Assembly: GCA_964059195.1 (NCBI GenBank)
Contig: CAXKWD010000003.1
Span: 18,334,606-18,398,605, forward strand
Source: Ectobius pallidus
Lineage: Eukaryota; Arthropoda; Insecta; Blattodea; Ectobiidae
Direction of reading: 5' to 3'
Length of the DNA stretch: 64,000 bases
The notes under the pieces are model-generated. The model saw nothing but the letters and a program-made list of their open reading frames with translations. It was not told where the DNA came from and made no database searches. The translations under genes and the position numbers were made by a program. Positions 11,590 to 23,342 of this stretch are shown piece by piece. Within the stretch, counting starts at the first letter, position 1. Every line of letters starts with the position of its first letter.

Positions 11590-12185
11590 GCCCAACGAAA
11601 TCTACTGAAGGCAGGGATATGAAATCTAAACGTAAATGGACTGAAGGGTGGGCGAATGCCGGATTTTTAGTTTTCGCTTTCGTTCGTGAGTTATAAATGA
11701 AAAACGGGCAGAAAACATGCATTTTTTTGCGCTTTTGAAGCATTAGTTTTCAGTAATACATTTCAATTGTCATGTCAATTGCAGGTGACTTTGACTACTT
11801 TTGTCATACCTTGGAAATAAAAGCATCGCGATCGCTTGAATTTTGTAATCCCACGCTGGTCAATTCATTTGTTTAAATTTTCAACCTAGATGGAAGAGGG
11901 ATAATGAAACAGGCTTAAATGGGCAAAAATTGTTCGATTTGGTCGACACTCTTTATGAAGGGGTTTTCTGTTCCAGGGAGCTCAAATCTGAAGTTGTTTT
12001 CCCATGCTGCGCTTTCTAATCGTGGAATTCACTTCAAAGCCGGATTTTTAGCTGTTTCGTTTAATAGTTTAGTTTAGGCCTATGAATGTTTCGCGTGCAA
12101 GTGTTGATAAATGTGTTTTAATTATTTTGCTTTTATTTTAATCTTCCAATTAATTTTCGTGGGCGAAGCCGCTGGGATCTGATAG
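11590..12185 (-). repeat. Interspersed repeat (3' end of an RTE-like or SINE-like family)
   Basis: Ends with GTGGGCGAAGCCGCTGGGA and TAGTTATT. Its reverse complement resembles the ACTAGC...CCCGCGGCTTCACCCGC end at 44671. It shares GCCGGATTTTTAGTTTTCGC and later blocks with 21555-22090 and 36253-36925. Those copies also lie beside GACA/TGTC microsatellites. The family name is uncertain. Confidence 0.5.
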
Positions 12186-12650
12186 TTATTAAACGAATCC
12201 AAATATTTAGGAAGTATTTCACAGATCGTAAGCTTTAAAATTAGCTAACGCATGGATCCTTAATTTCCTTGTTTGTAATACTGTACTTGAATCCAGCCAC
12301 CATGAAAAAACCAAACAGTACTTGAGTGTCTTTTACTGTTAATTGCATGGAAAGACATGTCAGTCGTCTTCCTGGCTTCTACGTTCAAACAACGCAGAAT
12401 GACTTGGAAATGTTGATATGCTAGGGGCTCTAGAAGTTCTAGTCCTAGATAATGATATGGATGGAAATTAGGTCGTGCATATTATATTACTTTAAAATAC
12501 ACGTCTGGTAACCAAGCATTCTCATTTCTTATTCCACGTGCGTAAGCTCCTTCATTATTCAGATACGTTAAATTCAGAAGTTGTAGGTTTCATCAGAAAT
12601 CTGTGACACAGAATACACTGTCTGAATTTTTAGAGAAGGCTAAAACATAC

Positions 12651-13318
12651 ATATTTACTTACTCAATGGCAATAGACAATTCCTCAGCAAGCTAAAGGAA
12701 TATTATCTGTTTTATGGAACCCGGAGGTTCATTGCCTCGCTTACCTGAGCCTGCCATTCAAACCTATTCTGTGCTAACTCCTTCCAACCATCCCTAGCAA
12801 ATTCTATTTCCCTTAAATCTATTCTAATATTATCCTCCCACCTATGTATAGGTCTTCCAAGTGGTATTTTCCCTTCGGGTCTCCCAGTCAATAGTTTTGA
12901 GATACGTCTTTCCTCCCCCTTGCATGCAACATGTCCAGCCCATTTAATCCTCCGTGATTTAATTACCCTTACCATATCCAGTGAAGGGTACAGGTTATGA
13001 AGGTCGTCGTTATGCAGTTTTCTTCAGTCCCCATTTTCATCTCTCTTGGGCCCAAATATTTTCCTAAGCCCCCTGTTTTCAGATTATGTTCTTTCCGAAG
13101 AGTAATCGACCATGTCTCACATCCACGTAATAAAACTGGTAGGATAAAAGTCTTATAAATATTTTTATATTTCTGGACAGAAGACTGGAAGATAAGTGTT
13201 TCTGAACTGCATAAAAACAAGCATTTCCTGATTTGAGTCTACACTTAACTACCTCCTTAATATTATTTGTGTCCGTAATTGTTGCTCCCAGATAGTTGAA
13301 TTTTTCCACATCTTCCCT
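12651..13318 (-). pseudogene. LINE endonuclease/reverse transcriptase, 3' fragment, frameshifted
   Basis: Three overlapping minus frames (13079-13309, 12969-13220, 12712-12975) read in order MEKFNYLGATITDTNNIKEV, then ILPVLLRGCETWSITLRKEH, then IKSRRIKWAGHVACKGEE and LLTGRPEGKIPLGRPIHRWE. This is the C-terminal third of a common insect LINE ORF2, ending EAMNLRVP. At least two frameshifts break it. The tail ends in GTAAGTAAATA. Other 3' fragments of the same family lie at 23163-23342 and 43520-43905. Confidence 0.75.
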
Positions 13319-13319
13319 T

Positions 13320-14262
13320 ACAATTCAACGGAAGTCAGTCAAGTTAAGTAACAATATTAGCGTTCTAGTTCTTTCCATGTCCGTTCCATGTAGATTGCAC
13401 AGTTTTCTGCATGCAGCCTTACTAACGTGTGGCAAACTACAACCCCTCGATATAACAACAACCCTCATATAACAATGCAATCTGCTTGGGCCCACAAACA
13501 TCGTTGTACAGAGGTTTGATGGTAATACTATTTTTTGTAATTTGTAACGTATTTCAGGTAACAAGAGAACGTAAAGTATTAAAAATACTTCATTGGTTCC
13601 GAAGCATATTTCATAAATGTTAGAGCATATTTTCTTGCATATTTCGCATTATGATGGAGCGTTAACTTCCGGGTCTTGGAGACTACATTGTTCGTGCCCG
13701 TGTTATCTATTTATCAGTTATAATATATTATAAATAATGCATTTTAGTTGTTTCTTTCACTATGGAAAATTACAGAGCGAATCGGTTGGGTAAAAAAGTT
13801 AATTAAAGAGAATGAAATCAGTGTATAACATCTAGTGAGAAGCAGAGATGCGGAACTGAAGATGGGAGTGTGACGTCATTGGTTGATCAAGAAGCTCACA
13901 ATTTGTTGCTTCGCAGCGTGTTGGTTTTATTGCCAAGACAATGACCAATAAAATTGCCTGGTCGTGTTCCCCACGCGCGTGAAAGGTTCCTTATTGTGAT
14001 GCCGTAAAATTGTCTGTAATTTAATTTAGACCACCTGGGTAAAATACACCAACCAGTAATGCGTATCGGGTTTTTCTATCTTTTTTTACATGAATACGTT
14101 TTCTAAAAATATTCAGCGGAAAACAATTTTGTAATTTTCGTAATGTGAAGTTACTGAAGTGTTGCCTACACGACACAGTAATTAATGAATTAATAATTAG
14201 CCAATAATCATCCCAAAATAATGCGTTATCTTAAATAACAATGAACTAATTCTCATTTAAGT
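13320..14262. other. Gene-free stretch
   Basis: AT-rich sequence with no conserved frame and no repeat border that I could define. Confidence 0.35.
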
Positions 14263-14270
14263 AGTTATTC

Positions 14271-14508
14271 CAGCGGTTCCCTAACTTTTTTGTCATGGGA
14301 CCCACCTTCACCTAGAATTTTCTTCGCGACCCACTACAACATAACGATAACCAATATAGGCTATATATATATTTTTTCGCAACCCACTATTACATAACGA
14401 AAACCAATATAGGCTATATAAAATACAGCACATGTTTTTCATATGCCTTTCAATAGTTTTATTGTGTGACCCACCAGTGGGTCGCGACCCATAGTTTGGG
14501 AACCACTG
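14271..14508. mobile_element. hAT-like MITE (238 bp)
   Basis: Inverted ends CAGCGGTTCCCTAACTTTTT and GTTTGGGAACCACTG match the CAGNGGTTCCC start typical of hAT elements. It is flanked by AGTTATTC (14263-14270) and GGTTATTC (14509-14516), a 7/8 target duplication. It contains 'gaccca' repeats and no coding capacity. Confidence 0.75.
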
Positions 14509-14663
14509 GGTTATTCTATACTAGGTCTTCCAGTCATTTCTTTGTATGATTCTTCTTGACCACAAGCTCGTCAGGACATACTCTTCGATTCGATCCTTCA
14601 GCGCAGTTTTCGATCCATCTTCCTCATATATATGCAGTATAAGTTTTCTCCGTTATTAAGTGC

Positions 14664-14886
14664 CATAATGGTACTTCCTGAGATTGTTCGGTGGACGGGG
14701 AAATGTCTGTCTGTCTGTCTGTCTGTCCGTCCGTGTGTACGCGCGATAACTCAAATACGCTTTATCGAATTTTCACGAAACTTGGTATACGCATTTATAG
14801 CGTCCATGGGACGAAGCTGATTGATATTGGACCAAATCGGTTGACCGGTACCGGAGTAATGCCCAGTTTAGTGCCTATTTTATGGT
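14664..14886 (+). repeat. Interspersed repeat, copy 2 of a pair
   Basis: Matches 7686-7905 (see that entry), with a (GTCT)n expansion near its start at about 14704-14726. Confidence 0.6.
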
Positions 14887-14889
14887 AAT

Positions 14890-15995
14890 ATATTATTAGA
14901 AAGAATTTATCAAATGCAAATCAGTTCTCATGCCAGTTTTACAGTGTTCATATACGGCTTTGGAAGTTGCAATACAGGTAGCTTGACAAATAACACCACC
15001 CACGTATTCCTTCACATATGCTTATCCAACTTTAGGCCTTTGTTCTTCCGTAAGCCCTACTTAATGAATCGATCTAGATCTTAACTCGGAAATCGATAAC
15101 AAAAATAACTTATTTTCTGCATATCACATTTTCAATTATCATTGATTAAAAAAGCATTTTTGCACTTTGTTACATCAGTTTGCCTGATTTTATTATATAT
15201 GCATATACTGTATACAGACAGACATACATAGGGCCTACACACATAGACACACACAGGGTGATTCTCGTTGTTACAGACTTTCAGGGATAATGCAGGAGGG
15301 TGCATGGATCAATTTGATCCGGTCCAGAAACGTCCCCGTGGCAAGTTTATTAGTTAATTAACGTGATATAATAATAATAATAATAATATCAAATAATGAT
15401 AATAATGGACTATAGTAGCTTATATATTCTATTACTCGTAGTTAATTTTGCTTTAATAATTTAATAAATTATTATTTAACAAAATTACCCGCAATACATT
15501 TTCTTAAATTTGCGCATGACGCACTTTGTTAATAGTTTTTGGGTGATTTTCGCATTGCTTCCATTTTTCTTGCCAGTTGAAACACAGATAAAAGCTATTC
15601 TATTCTATGATAAAAGCTAAGGAGTTGAGCTAAAAGTCGACAAGAGTCGAGTAAGAACCCTGAGTGACACAAAAAACAAGTGAAGCATTACATGTCCCCT
15701 GCTGTACTTTGTTACAGAAATAACAATCTGGTTTGCGTGATCCAGAAGAAGATCTGTTCGCAGTGAGGGATAGCAAGTCACTGCTTTGAAGATAGAAGCC
15801 ACTAATCGTTAATCGAAAGTGGAATCATTGCGTAATACGAATTTGGCCTCCGGGCTTTGTCCCATTGCTTCCTCAACAACTGTCCGTATGTAGAAAGTTG
15901 CCTCTCATTTGTATACTGTGTTGTAGACCGCTTCTGTTTGGTAGGTGCTTACATAAAGTAATTTCCCTTTTAAGGAATTCATTCTTGTTTAAGCT
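14890..15995. other. Gene-free stretch
   Basis: Contains a (TAA)n run at about 15372-15390 and a repeat-like phrase starting ACACAGGGTGATTCTCGTTG at 15253. No gene is supported. Confidence 0.35.
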
Positions 15996-16003
15996 GTTTA
16001 AGA

Positions 16004-16225
16004 CAGGGCCGCCACATGGGGGGGGGGGGCTGCTGGACCCAAGGGACCCGGGCCCGGACCCCGCTGAATCCCGGTGATGTGATATAATTTTATGGAAAAC
16101 TGGAAAAGTTTGATAAAATGTTCTGTTACACTAGTAACGAGAAGGAAGCCCCACTGAGAGGGGAAGAGACAACTGAGCGAGGTTGGTCCAGTACGCGGGC
16201 CCGGCCCCGAGATGTGGCGGCCCTG
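16004..16225. mobile_element. hAT-like MITE (222 bp)
   Basis: The ends CAGGGCCGCCACATGGGGG and GAGATGTGGCGGCCCTG are inverted repeats. GTTTAAGA (15996-16003) and ATTTAAGA (16226-16233) form a 7/8 target duplication. It is GC-rich inside, with a run of 12 G and no frame of note. Confidence 0.75.
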
Positions 16226-16372
16226 ATTTAAGAAGACTGTTGTTGGACTCTCCTAAAGACCAACTATTTTTCATTTGTAATACGTATGTTTCTATGTGAG
16301 TGATGTCTTGCAACAAACAGTAGCCTACTTACCAGTATGCATCGCTAGGAACTATGACAATAATATAATTAT

Positions 16373-17020
16373 TAGGGCAAGGCATTTAATGACCTTAAAA
16401 TAGTGTAAAAAATGCATTTATAGCCTAAAAATTGTAAAAGAAAATGACACAAAATTTTAAAAAATGACCAATAAATTTTCCATTATTACTCAAATTTAGT
16501 TTTTTTTAAAGTAATGAATTGCCAAAAGACATTAAACAGATGACAGTGCGTTATAGGCTATATGAATTTACACTATAAAACACACTTATTTTATTACTAA
16601 AAAAGTAAGTAAATTTATACTACTTGGTCACTCTTAGCGAAAAAAAAATCTTTCTGAACTGGCATACCCATCAAATTTCCCATAGAAAATATGTGCCATT
16701 TAAAAAGAAAGGAAAAAACTATTTTTTGCTACAACAAACTGCTGTGGTGTTTACAATAAACCTGAATTAAAACGAACTATTGAACCCTTGGCTGAGATTC
16801 TCAAACAAAAACGATTGTCTGTTGTGTGAAAGTAACGATTTATACACGGAAAAGCTCCTCTCTACCTCCACTGGAACGTGACCTAAAATGCCGAAAAAGA
16901 ACTGATAATGCCAAAAATGACCTAGCTCTTGAAAATGACGAAAAATGCAAAATAAAGCTAAAAATGCAAAAACAAATTGCCCTTATTTAATCAATTATTT
17001 CATGATACACACACACACAC

Positions 17021-17083
<63 letters not shown>

Positions 17084-17155
17084 TATATACAGTATATGAG
17101 CTATATTTTAACCATCATTTTAAAAAGATGCAAAATCATCAAATGCCTTGCCCTA
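16373..17155. mobile_element. hAT-like MITE, right border split by another MITE
   Basis: The ends TAGGGCAAGGCATTTAATGA and TCAAATGCCTTGCCCTA are inverted repeats. The left target copy is ATAATTAT (16365-16372). The right copy was interrupted: ATAAT at 17156-17160 is followed by the MITE at 17161-17537, and the full ATAATTAT reappears at 17541-17548. Inside are an AAATGAC/AAATGCC-rich body and an (AT)n tract. Confidence 0.7.
17026..17096. repeat. (AT)n microsatellite
   Basis: Dinucleotide AT repeat preceded by (AC)n. It lies within the MITE at 16373-17155. Confidence 0.9.
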
Positions 17156-17160
17156 ATAAT

Positions 17161-17537
17161 CATAGGTGTACCGAGGGGGGGGGGGTTTGGGGGTTTGAAC
17201 ACCCCCCCCATTGATTAAAAAAAGAAAATTGTATAATTTTTTAAGTCTGCCCATAAATTACTTAATACAAGTATAACGCGTGGGAAGCTTAAAACTCATT
17301 ATTTTGCGTCTTAATTTTAAAAATTTTCCGGGGGAGGACTCCCGGAAGCTTGAAACTCGTTATTTTGCGTCTTGATTTTTAAAATTTTCCGGGGGAGGAC
17401 CCCCGGAAGCTTAAAACTCGTTATTTTGCATCTTAATTTTTAAAATTATCCGCGGGAGGACCCCCGGATCCCCCTCCCCCCAGACCCCGCGGATGTTATA
17501 ACCCCCCCCCCATATGGTCGGCCTGGTTACGCCTATG
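17161..17537. mobile_element. hAT-like MITE with internal tandem repeats (377 bp)
   Basis: Begins CATAGGTGTACCGAGG and ends GGTTACGCCTATG, which are inverted. It is flanked by CTAATAAT at 17153-17160 and 17538-17545, a perfect 8-bp duplication. Inside are a G-run/C-run hairpin and three tandem units of about 64 bp built around GGAAGCTTAAAACTCGTTAT. It is the same family as 19497-19831. Confidence 0.85.
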
Positions 17538-17545
17538 CTAATAAT

Positions 17546-18260
17546 TATGTTTTACGCACGATAACTTCATTATTAAATTTCAGCAAACAGTACTTGAATA
17601 GCCTAAATTGATGTTTATTAACTGATCGTGTTTCGTTAATAGAAAACAGTCACATTGATTATAATTCTGTTTATGAATGCCTTTTAATAAGCTTCGTGCA
17701 ATCTCGATCCACAAAGCTTTCACATACCGGTAATTAAGTTTCAGTAGACTATATTAATTTTATATTGCATTATTATTCGTTAAATAATCATTACATTGGT
17801 CTACAAAATAAGACTGGCGACTCTGGTTGTTAAAAAGCGACCTTAAATAAATAAATAAATAGAAGTAAAAAAGATAAAACTAATTTTAATCACCAGAGAT
17901 AAATTTAGGCTGTACTTTTCCAGACCAAATTTTCATGTAGATTGTGGATTAGGCTACTTCCGTTTTTCATATCACATACAGATTTTAAATTACACATGAT
18001 AAGTTATATTAGCCATTACCTCTATAGAAACACATTTACATTTAAGTAAGGCGTTCTTGATTCCCTATGCCATGTACGATTTGCTTTACCCTTACAAATA
18101 TGCTGTGCGGGTTTTCTAGTCGTAAGTTGCAGGCGTCATCTGGGCTGGAAGACGCAATGCTAAGTTTGGAAAAAAATACTCCGCAAATTGTATAGTTGGA
18201 ACACAGCAACGCATACTAAAAGCGCGGGATGTGCATAAAATATATATGTTATAAATGCAA
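17546..18260. other. Gene-free stretch
   Basis: AT-rich, with a short (AAAT)n at about 17848. No gene or bounded element seen. Confidence 0.35.
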
Positions 18261-18268
18261 CTCATGAC

Positions 18269-18615
18269 TAGGGCCCGGATTTTTATGTACTAAAAAACTT
18301 AAAAATATTTATTTTTTATGTGCTAAAATGTTTAAAATATGTGCTAAAATTTAAAAAAATATGTGCTAAAACTTTGCGGTTGTCAGACCTTCATATGAGA
18401 AAAAAAAATCCGGAAAAGTACTAAAATATGTATTTATGGAGAAAATATTGAAAATATTTATTCACATAACTTTTTTTGTAAAATATGTATTTTTATGTGA
18501 AATAAAATTTGGAATTTGCGTTTGTCGGACCTCGATTTGGATACTAAACTTTGTTTTAGAAATATACGCATCAGGGAAAAAAAAAACATTTTTTTACATA
18601 CAAATCCGGGCCCTA
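18269..18615. mobile_element. hAT-like MITE (347 bp)
   Basis: The inverted ends TAGGGCCCGGATTTTTATG and ATACAAATCCGGGCCCTA are flanked by CTCATGAC on both sides (18261-18268 and 18616-18623). The interior repeats 'atgtgctaaaa'. Its ends resemble those of the larger element at 25132-26146. Confidence 0.85.
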
Positions 18616-18623
18616 CTCATGAC

Positions 18624-19193
18624 TTTAATTTCCTTTAGATAAATTCCCGAGAGACTAAGTCGCCGAATTTATGGGCGATTTCCACGTCACTCGTAGCATT
18701 ACCTATGTAAACTAGCTAGTATCCTCTCGTGGCCATTGTTCAATCTTTTAGTCTGTAGTCCGAGCCGAAAAGTTTTTTTTTCCCCCCTTAAAGTTTTATT
18801 GTGCCGTATGGAATTCGTTAGTAGTTTGTTGTGTTCTATTTCTGGTTCGTTGCAGTGTTTCCTTGCTATACATCCCACGTTTCAGGGTCAACCATTACAC
18901 CAGAATGGTTTTATTAAAAAACGAGCTTGAGGCTCGCATTTAACGAAATCGCGCAGTGAGTTGTGGTCTGAGCGACGCACTCTCTGGTAAATAAATTCCT
19001 TCATAGCTATGGGCAGTAGGCCAGGAAGGTCATCTCATAAGACGCGCTGGAGCCAAGTTTGTTGATATTGTACAGTACTTGTTAGCTTACGCTTTAAGAA
19101 AAGGAACAAGACAAGATTAGTCTTATAAAGTCGTAAGAGTTCGCAATTCTGATTATAATTGCCTGTTTAAAAATCTTTAAATGACTGTTTAGC
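18624..19193. other. Gene-free stretch
   Basis: No supported gene or repeat border. Confidence 0.35.
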
Positions 19194-19201
19194 TCATGAA
19201 T

Positions 19202-20919
19202 AGACCTGGGATTTTAAGGCAAATGCCTATTTTGTTCCTTATGAAATAACATGAAAATTTTTAAATATGTGGACGTTTCATGATAAATCATTTACATTTA
19301 TAGAGTTTTATAGTGCCCTGAAATGCCTATTTGGACCTTTAGAGCCTTTTTTAATATTTTAGTCCCTAAAATGCCTATTTTGTACAATTAAAATAAAATT
19401 CAACTTCTGTAATTTTTACAATTTTATAATGGACATCCCTCAATGAAAAGCAGAACAGCAGAGGTGAGTTTTTCACAGAAACTTGATTATTCCAAACATA
19501 GGCGTACCGAGGGGGGGGGGGGTTTGGGAGTTTGAACCCCCCCCCCCATTGATTAAAAAAAGGAAATTTGTGTAATTTTTTAAAGTCTGCCCATAAATTA
19601 CTTAATACGAGTATAAAGCGTGGGAAGCTTAAAACTCGTAATTTTGCGTCTTAATTTTTAAAATTTTCCGGGAGAATCCTCGGAAGCTTAAAACACGTTA
19701 TTTTGTGTCTTGATTTTTTAAATTTTCCGGGGGTGGATCCCCGGAAGCTTAAAACTCGTTATTTTGCATCTTAATTTTTAAAATTTTCCGGGGGAGGACC
19801 CACCCATATGGTCGGCCTGGTTACGCCTATGATTCCAAACAATTGTCGCTAAAAGAATGCTGACTGACGGGGAGGGGGAGGATTAAGGGGGAAGGACTAC
19901 TGTGTCAAATCACCAGTGAAAGAACATCTGTTTAAGTGAATATAGTTCGTGATGCCTAATTTTGCAGTTAATTCTATTAAGAATAGGTATACCACGTTTC
20001 TTGCAGTAAAAAAATACCATGTTATTGTTTAAGTGTATATTGTAATATTTTAAAGTCTATTCTCTATCTATTTACACATTTTTAAAGCGTATTTTAAGTG
20101 CCGATTTTCTCTTTTAAAAGCCTATTTACTTGTTTTAAAAGCCTATTTTAGGTGCCTAAAACTAATTTTTTTAGAGCCTAAAATCCCAGGTCGACGCATG
20201 AATAGACCTGGTATTTTAAGGCAGATGCCTATTTTGTTCCTTATGAAATAACTTGAAAATTTCAAATTAAGTTGTTGTTTCATGATAAATCACTTACATT
20301 TGTAGAGTTTAGAGCCTGTTTTACTATTTTAGTGCCTAAAATGCGTATTTTAAACTGTTAAAATACAATTAAACTTCTGTAATTTTTACTATCCTGGACA
20401 TCCAAATGGACATCCTTGAATGAAGAGCAGAAGTGCAGAGGGTGGGCTTTTCACAGAAACTTGATTTTCGCAAACAATTGTTGCCAAAGGAATGCTGTCT
20501 GACGGGGGGGGGGGGGGGGGGAGAAGGGACATACTGTGTCAAGTCGCCAGTGTGCTGACCACACGACCACCAAATATCTGCAGGCCATGAGGTCGGCAGT
20601 AGCCGTTATTGAAAGCCAAGGCACTTCAAAGCCTGTAGTGTTTTAATTTTTCATATAATCCATAACTGTTTTTGATAAAAGTATTTTTAATTCCGTCTTA
20701 ATTTTGCAGTTATTTCTGTTAAGAATAGGTAGCCTATGCCACGTTTCTTACAGCAATAAAATGATCACGTTACGGTTTAAGTGTATGTTATAATATTTGA
20801 AAGTATTTTGTGTCTATTTATATATTTTTGAAACATATTGTAAGTGCTTATTTTCTCTTTTAAAAGCCTATTTAAGGTGCCTAAAACCAAGTTTTTAGAG
20901 CCTAAAATCCCATGTCTAA
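19202..20919. mobile_element. Tandem pair of hAT-like MITEs sharing target copies
   Basis: Two related copies (19202-20195 and 20204-20919) each start AGACCTGG(G/T)ATTTTAAGGC and end GCCTAAAATCCCA(G/T)GTC plus a few bases. TCATGAAT flanks the pair at 19194-19201 and 20920-20927, and GCATGAAT (20196-20203) separates the two. Both interiors are full of 'gcctattt' words and contain a G-run. The first copy carries the nested MITE at 19497-19831. Confidence 0.75.
19497..19831. mobile_element. hAT-like MITE nested in another MITE (335 bp)
   Basis: Begins CATAGGCGTACCGAGG, ends GGTTACGCCTATG, and is flanked by ATTCCAAA at 19489-19496 and 19832-19839. Same family as 17161-17537, with the same internal tandem units. 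Confidence 0.85.
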
Positions 20920-20927
20920 TCATGAAT

Positions 20928-21554
20928 CAGTGACCCATCCAGAAGAAAATGTGGAATTTCATCTGATTGCAGTTATCTTACTTTTATAGCTTTCATTTTA
21001 TTGCATCTACTGTACGTGCCCTTTTTATGTATATTCGTGATAAATGGACATCTTCTTACCTGAACTTGACCAAAATCGTTGTTCCATGTACTCTGGATAT
21101 CAACAAACTGTCCTGGTTGGCAATTCTAAACATTTTAGGGAGGGATATAAAATACATTTAGTAGAAGTTGAAGAATGTAATTAAGTAGGATATAGTGCGC
21201 TATTGGAAAGATTAGGCTATAATTAATTTATAAAATAGCTGACCTTCATTAACTTGTATAACAGTAAATAGAGTGCACGAGTGGCTACAGCTCTACAAAA
21301 ATAATTCTTCTCATGCGGTGTCGAAGCACTTCCTATCTGATGGCATAAGTGCATTGAACTAGGAGGAGACTGTGTAGAATATAATGTACAAGTAAACATT
21401 CTTCCTGCAGTAAAATAGTGGAAAAAAATTAATTGCTGTTTTCATTTGATTCTCCCTCGTGTTTCTAACCTGTAAACTGCCACCGTGAAATTCCGCATTT
21501 GTAAATTATCTAAGTATGTCTTGGAACAGTTGACAGATAAGCAGTCAGATGCTC
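20928..21554. other. Gene-free stretch
   Basis: No gene or repeat border could be defined. Confidence 0.35.
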
Positions 21555-22090
21555 AACGAAATCCACAGCATGCAAAGATCTGAATTTTTAAAACATAGAT
21601 GGGTTGAAGGGAGTCCGAGTACATTTCGAGGCCGGATTTTTAATTTTAGTTTTCGTTCGCGAGTCGTGTGCGAAAAACTAGCAGAAAACGTGATTTTTGC
21701 GCTATCAAAGCATAAGTTTTTACATTTCAATATTGCGAAGTTAATTGCAGATGGCCTTGCTCTGCTGCCATAGCAACCAGGGAAAAAAGAACATCACTGA
21801 AATATAATTTTTCAACATAAATCATGGAGCGTCCATAGCATCGATTTTGTTAGCCCGTACTGCTTGATTCTTTATAATATTATAATATTATGGAACACAC
21901 GCAGATATCTGATTTTTTTTACATAGGTGGACGGAACGGGGTTCATGAATATAGACCTAAAAGGGAAAACATCGTTTGATTTGGAGTAAACTCACTATGC
22001 GGGTTTTTTGGGGTGTCGAAACAAATTATTTTTAAAAATCTAGCGATTAAATTAATAAACGCGGGCGTATCCGCTGGCACCTGCTAGTTA
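21555..22090 (-). repeat. Interspersed repeat (RTE-like or SINE-like family)
   Basis: Shares GGCCGGATTTTTAATTTTAG, 'gcagaaaacgtgatttttgcgc' type blocks and a final GGGCGTATCCGCTGGCACC-TAGTTATT with 11590-12185. Diverged, no coding capacity. Confidence 0.5.
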
Positions 22091-22111
22091 TTAAATAAAG
22101 TAAAGAAGTGA

Positions 22112-22560
22112 TCGACCGCCGTCTTGTGGTTAGCGTTGCTGACTACAGATCCGTCGGCCCGGGTTCGATCCCCGGTACCTCGGATTTTTCTGAGGTAGGG
22201 AGGTCTGGAGGTGCACTCAGCCTTGTGATTCAAATTGAGGAGCTACTTGATAGAGAAGTAGCGGCTCCGGTCATAGAAAACCACCATTAACGGCCGTGGG
22301 TGTCGGCATGCTGACCACATGCCTCCCAGTCCTGCCATCTCCCTATGGTAGATGACGCAGCGCATAGGCGCCGACTTAGGGGGGGCAAGGTACTTTCTCC
22401 CCCCCAAAGACTTAAGATTTTATCATGTAAGACGTATGTATAGCTACTGAAAATCCAGTTCTTGCCCCCCCCCCCCCCCAGAAATATTACCAAGTCAGCG
22501 CCTCTGACGCAGCGGTCGGGTGGTAGGCCAAATTCCTCCAGGGATGTAGCGCCACGGAGT
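22112..22560 (+). mobile_element. tRNA-derived SINE interrupted by a MITE
   Basis: The head has an A-box region TTGTGGTTAGCGTTGCTGAC and a B box GGTTCGATCCC, followed by a body (CTCAGCCTTGTGATTCAAAT, CATTAACGGCCGTGGGTG) and an end AGGGATGTAGCGCCACGG. A 144-bp MITE sits inside it. Other copies are at 45769-46065 (+) and 60164-60465 (-). Confidence 0.8.
22363..22506. mobile_element. hAT-like MITE nested in a SINE (144 bp)
   Basis: The inverted ends CATAGGCGCCGACTTAG and CCAAGTCAGCGCCTCTG are flanked by ACGCAGCG at 22355-22362 and 22507-22514. Removing the insert restores the SINE sequence seen in the other copies, which proves the insertion. Confidence 0.9.
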
Positions 22561-22570
22561 TCAATTTAGT

Positions 22571-23160
22571 TTCAAAGAAGTGATCAATTCAATTTTGTGT
22601 GTGTATGGATTAACTGATTGTCCAACAAACTCCACAATTCCTTAAGCTTTCCAATGATCTACCCAGATCAAAGAGGTCAATATTGATCAGCATCGTGCAC
22701 TGCAAATTGAATGCAGTTGCAAGTTTTGGTTTGTCTTTCATGACTTCAAGGTCGAACTGAAATAGATGTGCATGACTTTTTAATTATGAGAGCATAAGTG
22801 ACAGGCTGATGAAAAAGAGTTGACATTGATTATTTTTTAGCGGCGCGCACACCCACGCAGAAAACAACAAAGTTACGCCCTAGGTGTTAACGATGTCAGA
22901 AGCACGCGGCGAACATTCTGGCGATGCTGTCATGGAATCAGCTGTTGCGATTCCCTGTGCTGCGCGCTGCCAACCTTCTCCAGTGAAAATCGCTAGTTTG
23001 GCTATTATCTGCACTGGAAATAATGCTGTAGAACTGGGGATGTGAGACCGGAGGAATAGGGGGTGGGGGAAGCAAAATAAAACAGTTCGAAACGCAGCAG
23101 TTACATTATGGAATGGCAAAGGTTCTAGCATTTTAATTAATGAATGAATTAATAATAATA
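22571..23160. other. Gene-free stretch
   Basis: No supported gene. One minus frame (22880-23131) has no recognisable motif. Confidence 0.35.
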
Positions 23161-23162
23161 CT

Positions 23163-23342
23163 TAACTTACATACTCGATGGCAATAGAAAATTCCTAAGC
23201 AAGCTAAATGAATATTATCTATTTTATAAGACCCGGAGGTTCATTGCCGCGCTTACCTTGTGCCCTCTATCCTAATATTGTCCTCCCACGTAAGTCTAGG
23301 CCTTCCAAGTGGTCTTTTTCCTTCGGGTCTCCCAGTCAATAT
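23163..23342 (-). pseudogene. LINE 3' fragment
   Basis: The minus strand encodes LTGRPEGKRPLGRPRLTWED, the C-terminal signature of the LINE at 12651-13318, with a small deletion. It is followed by the same 3' tail. Confidence 0.7.

Noticed and set aside
11394..11743. Frames of 100-110 codons on both strands
   Set aside because: They are produced by the (TTTC)n/(TGTC)n tract and have no conserved content.
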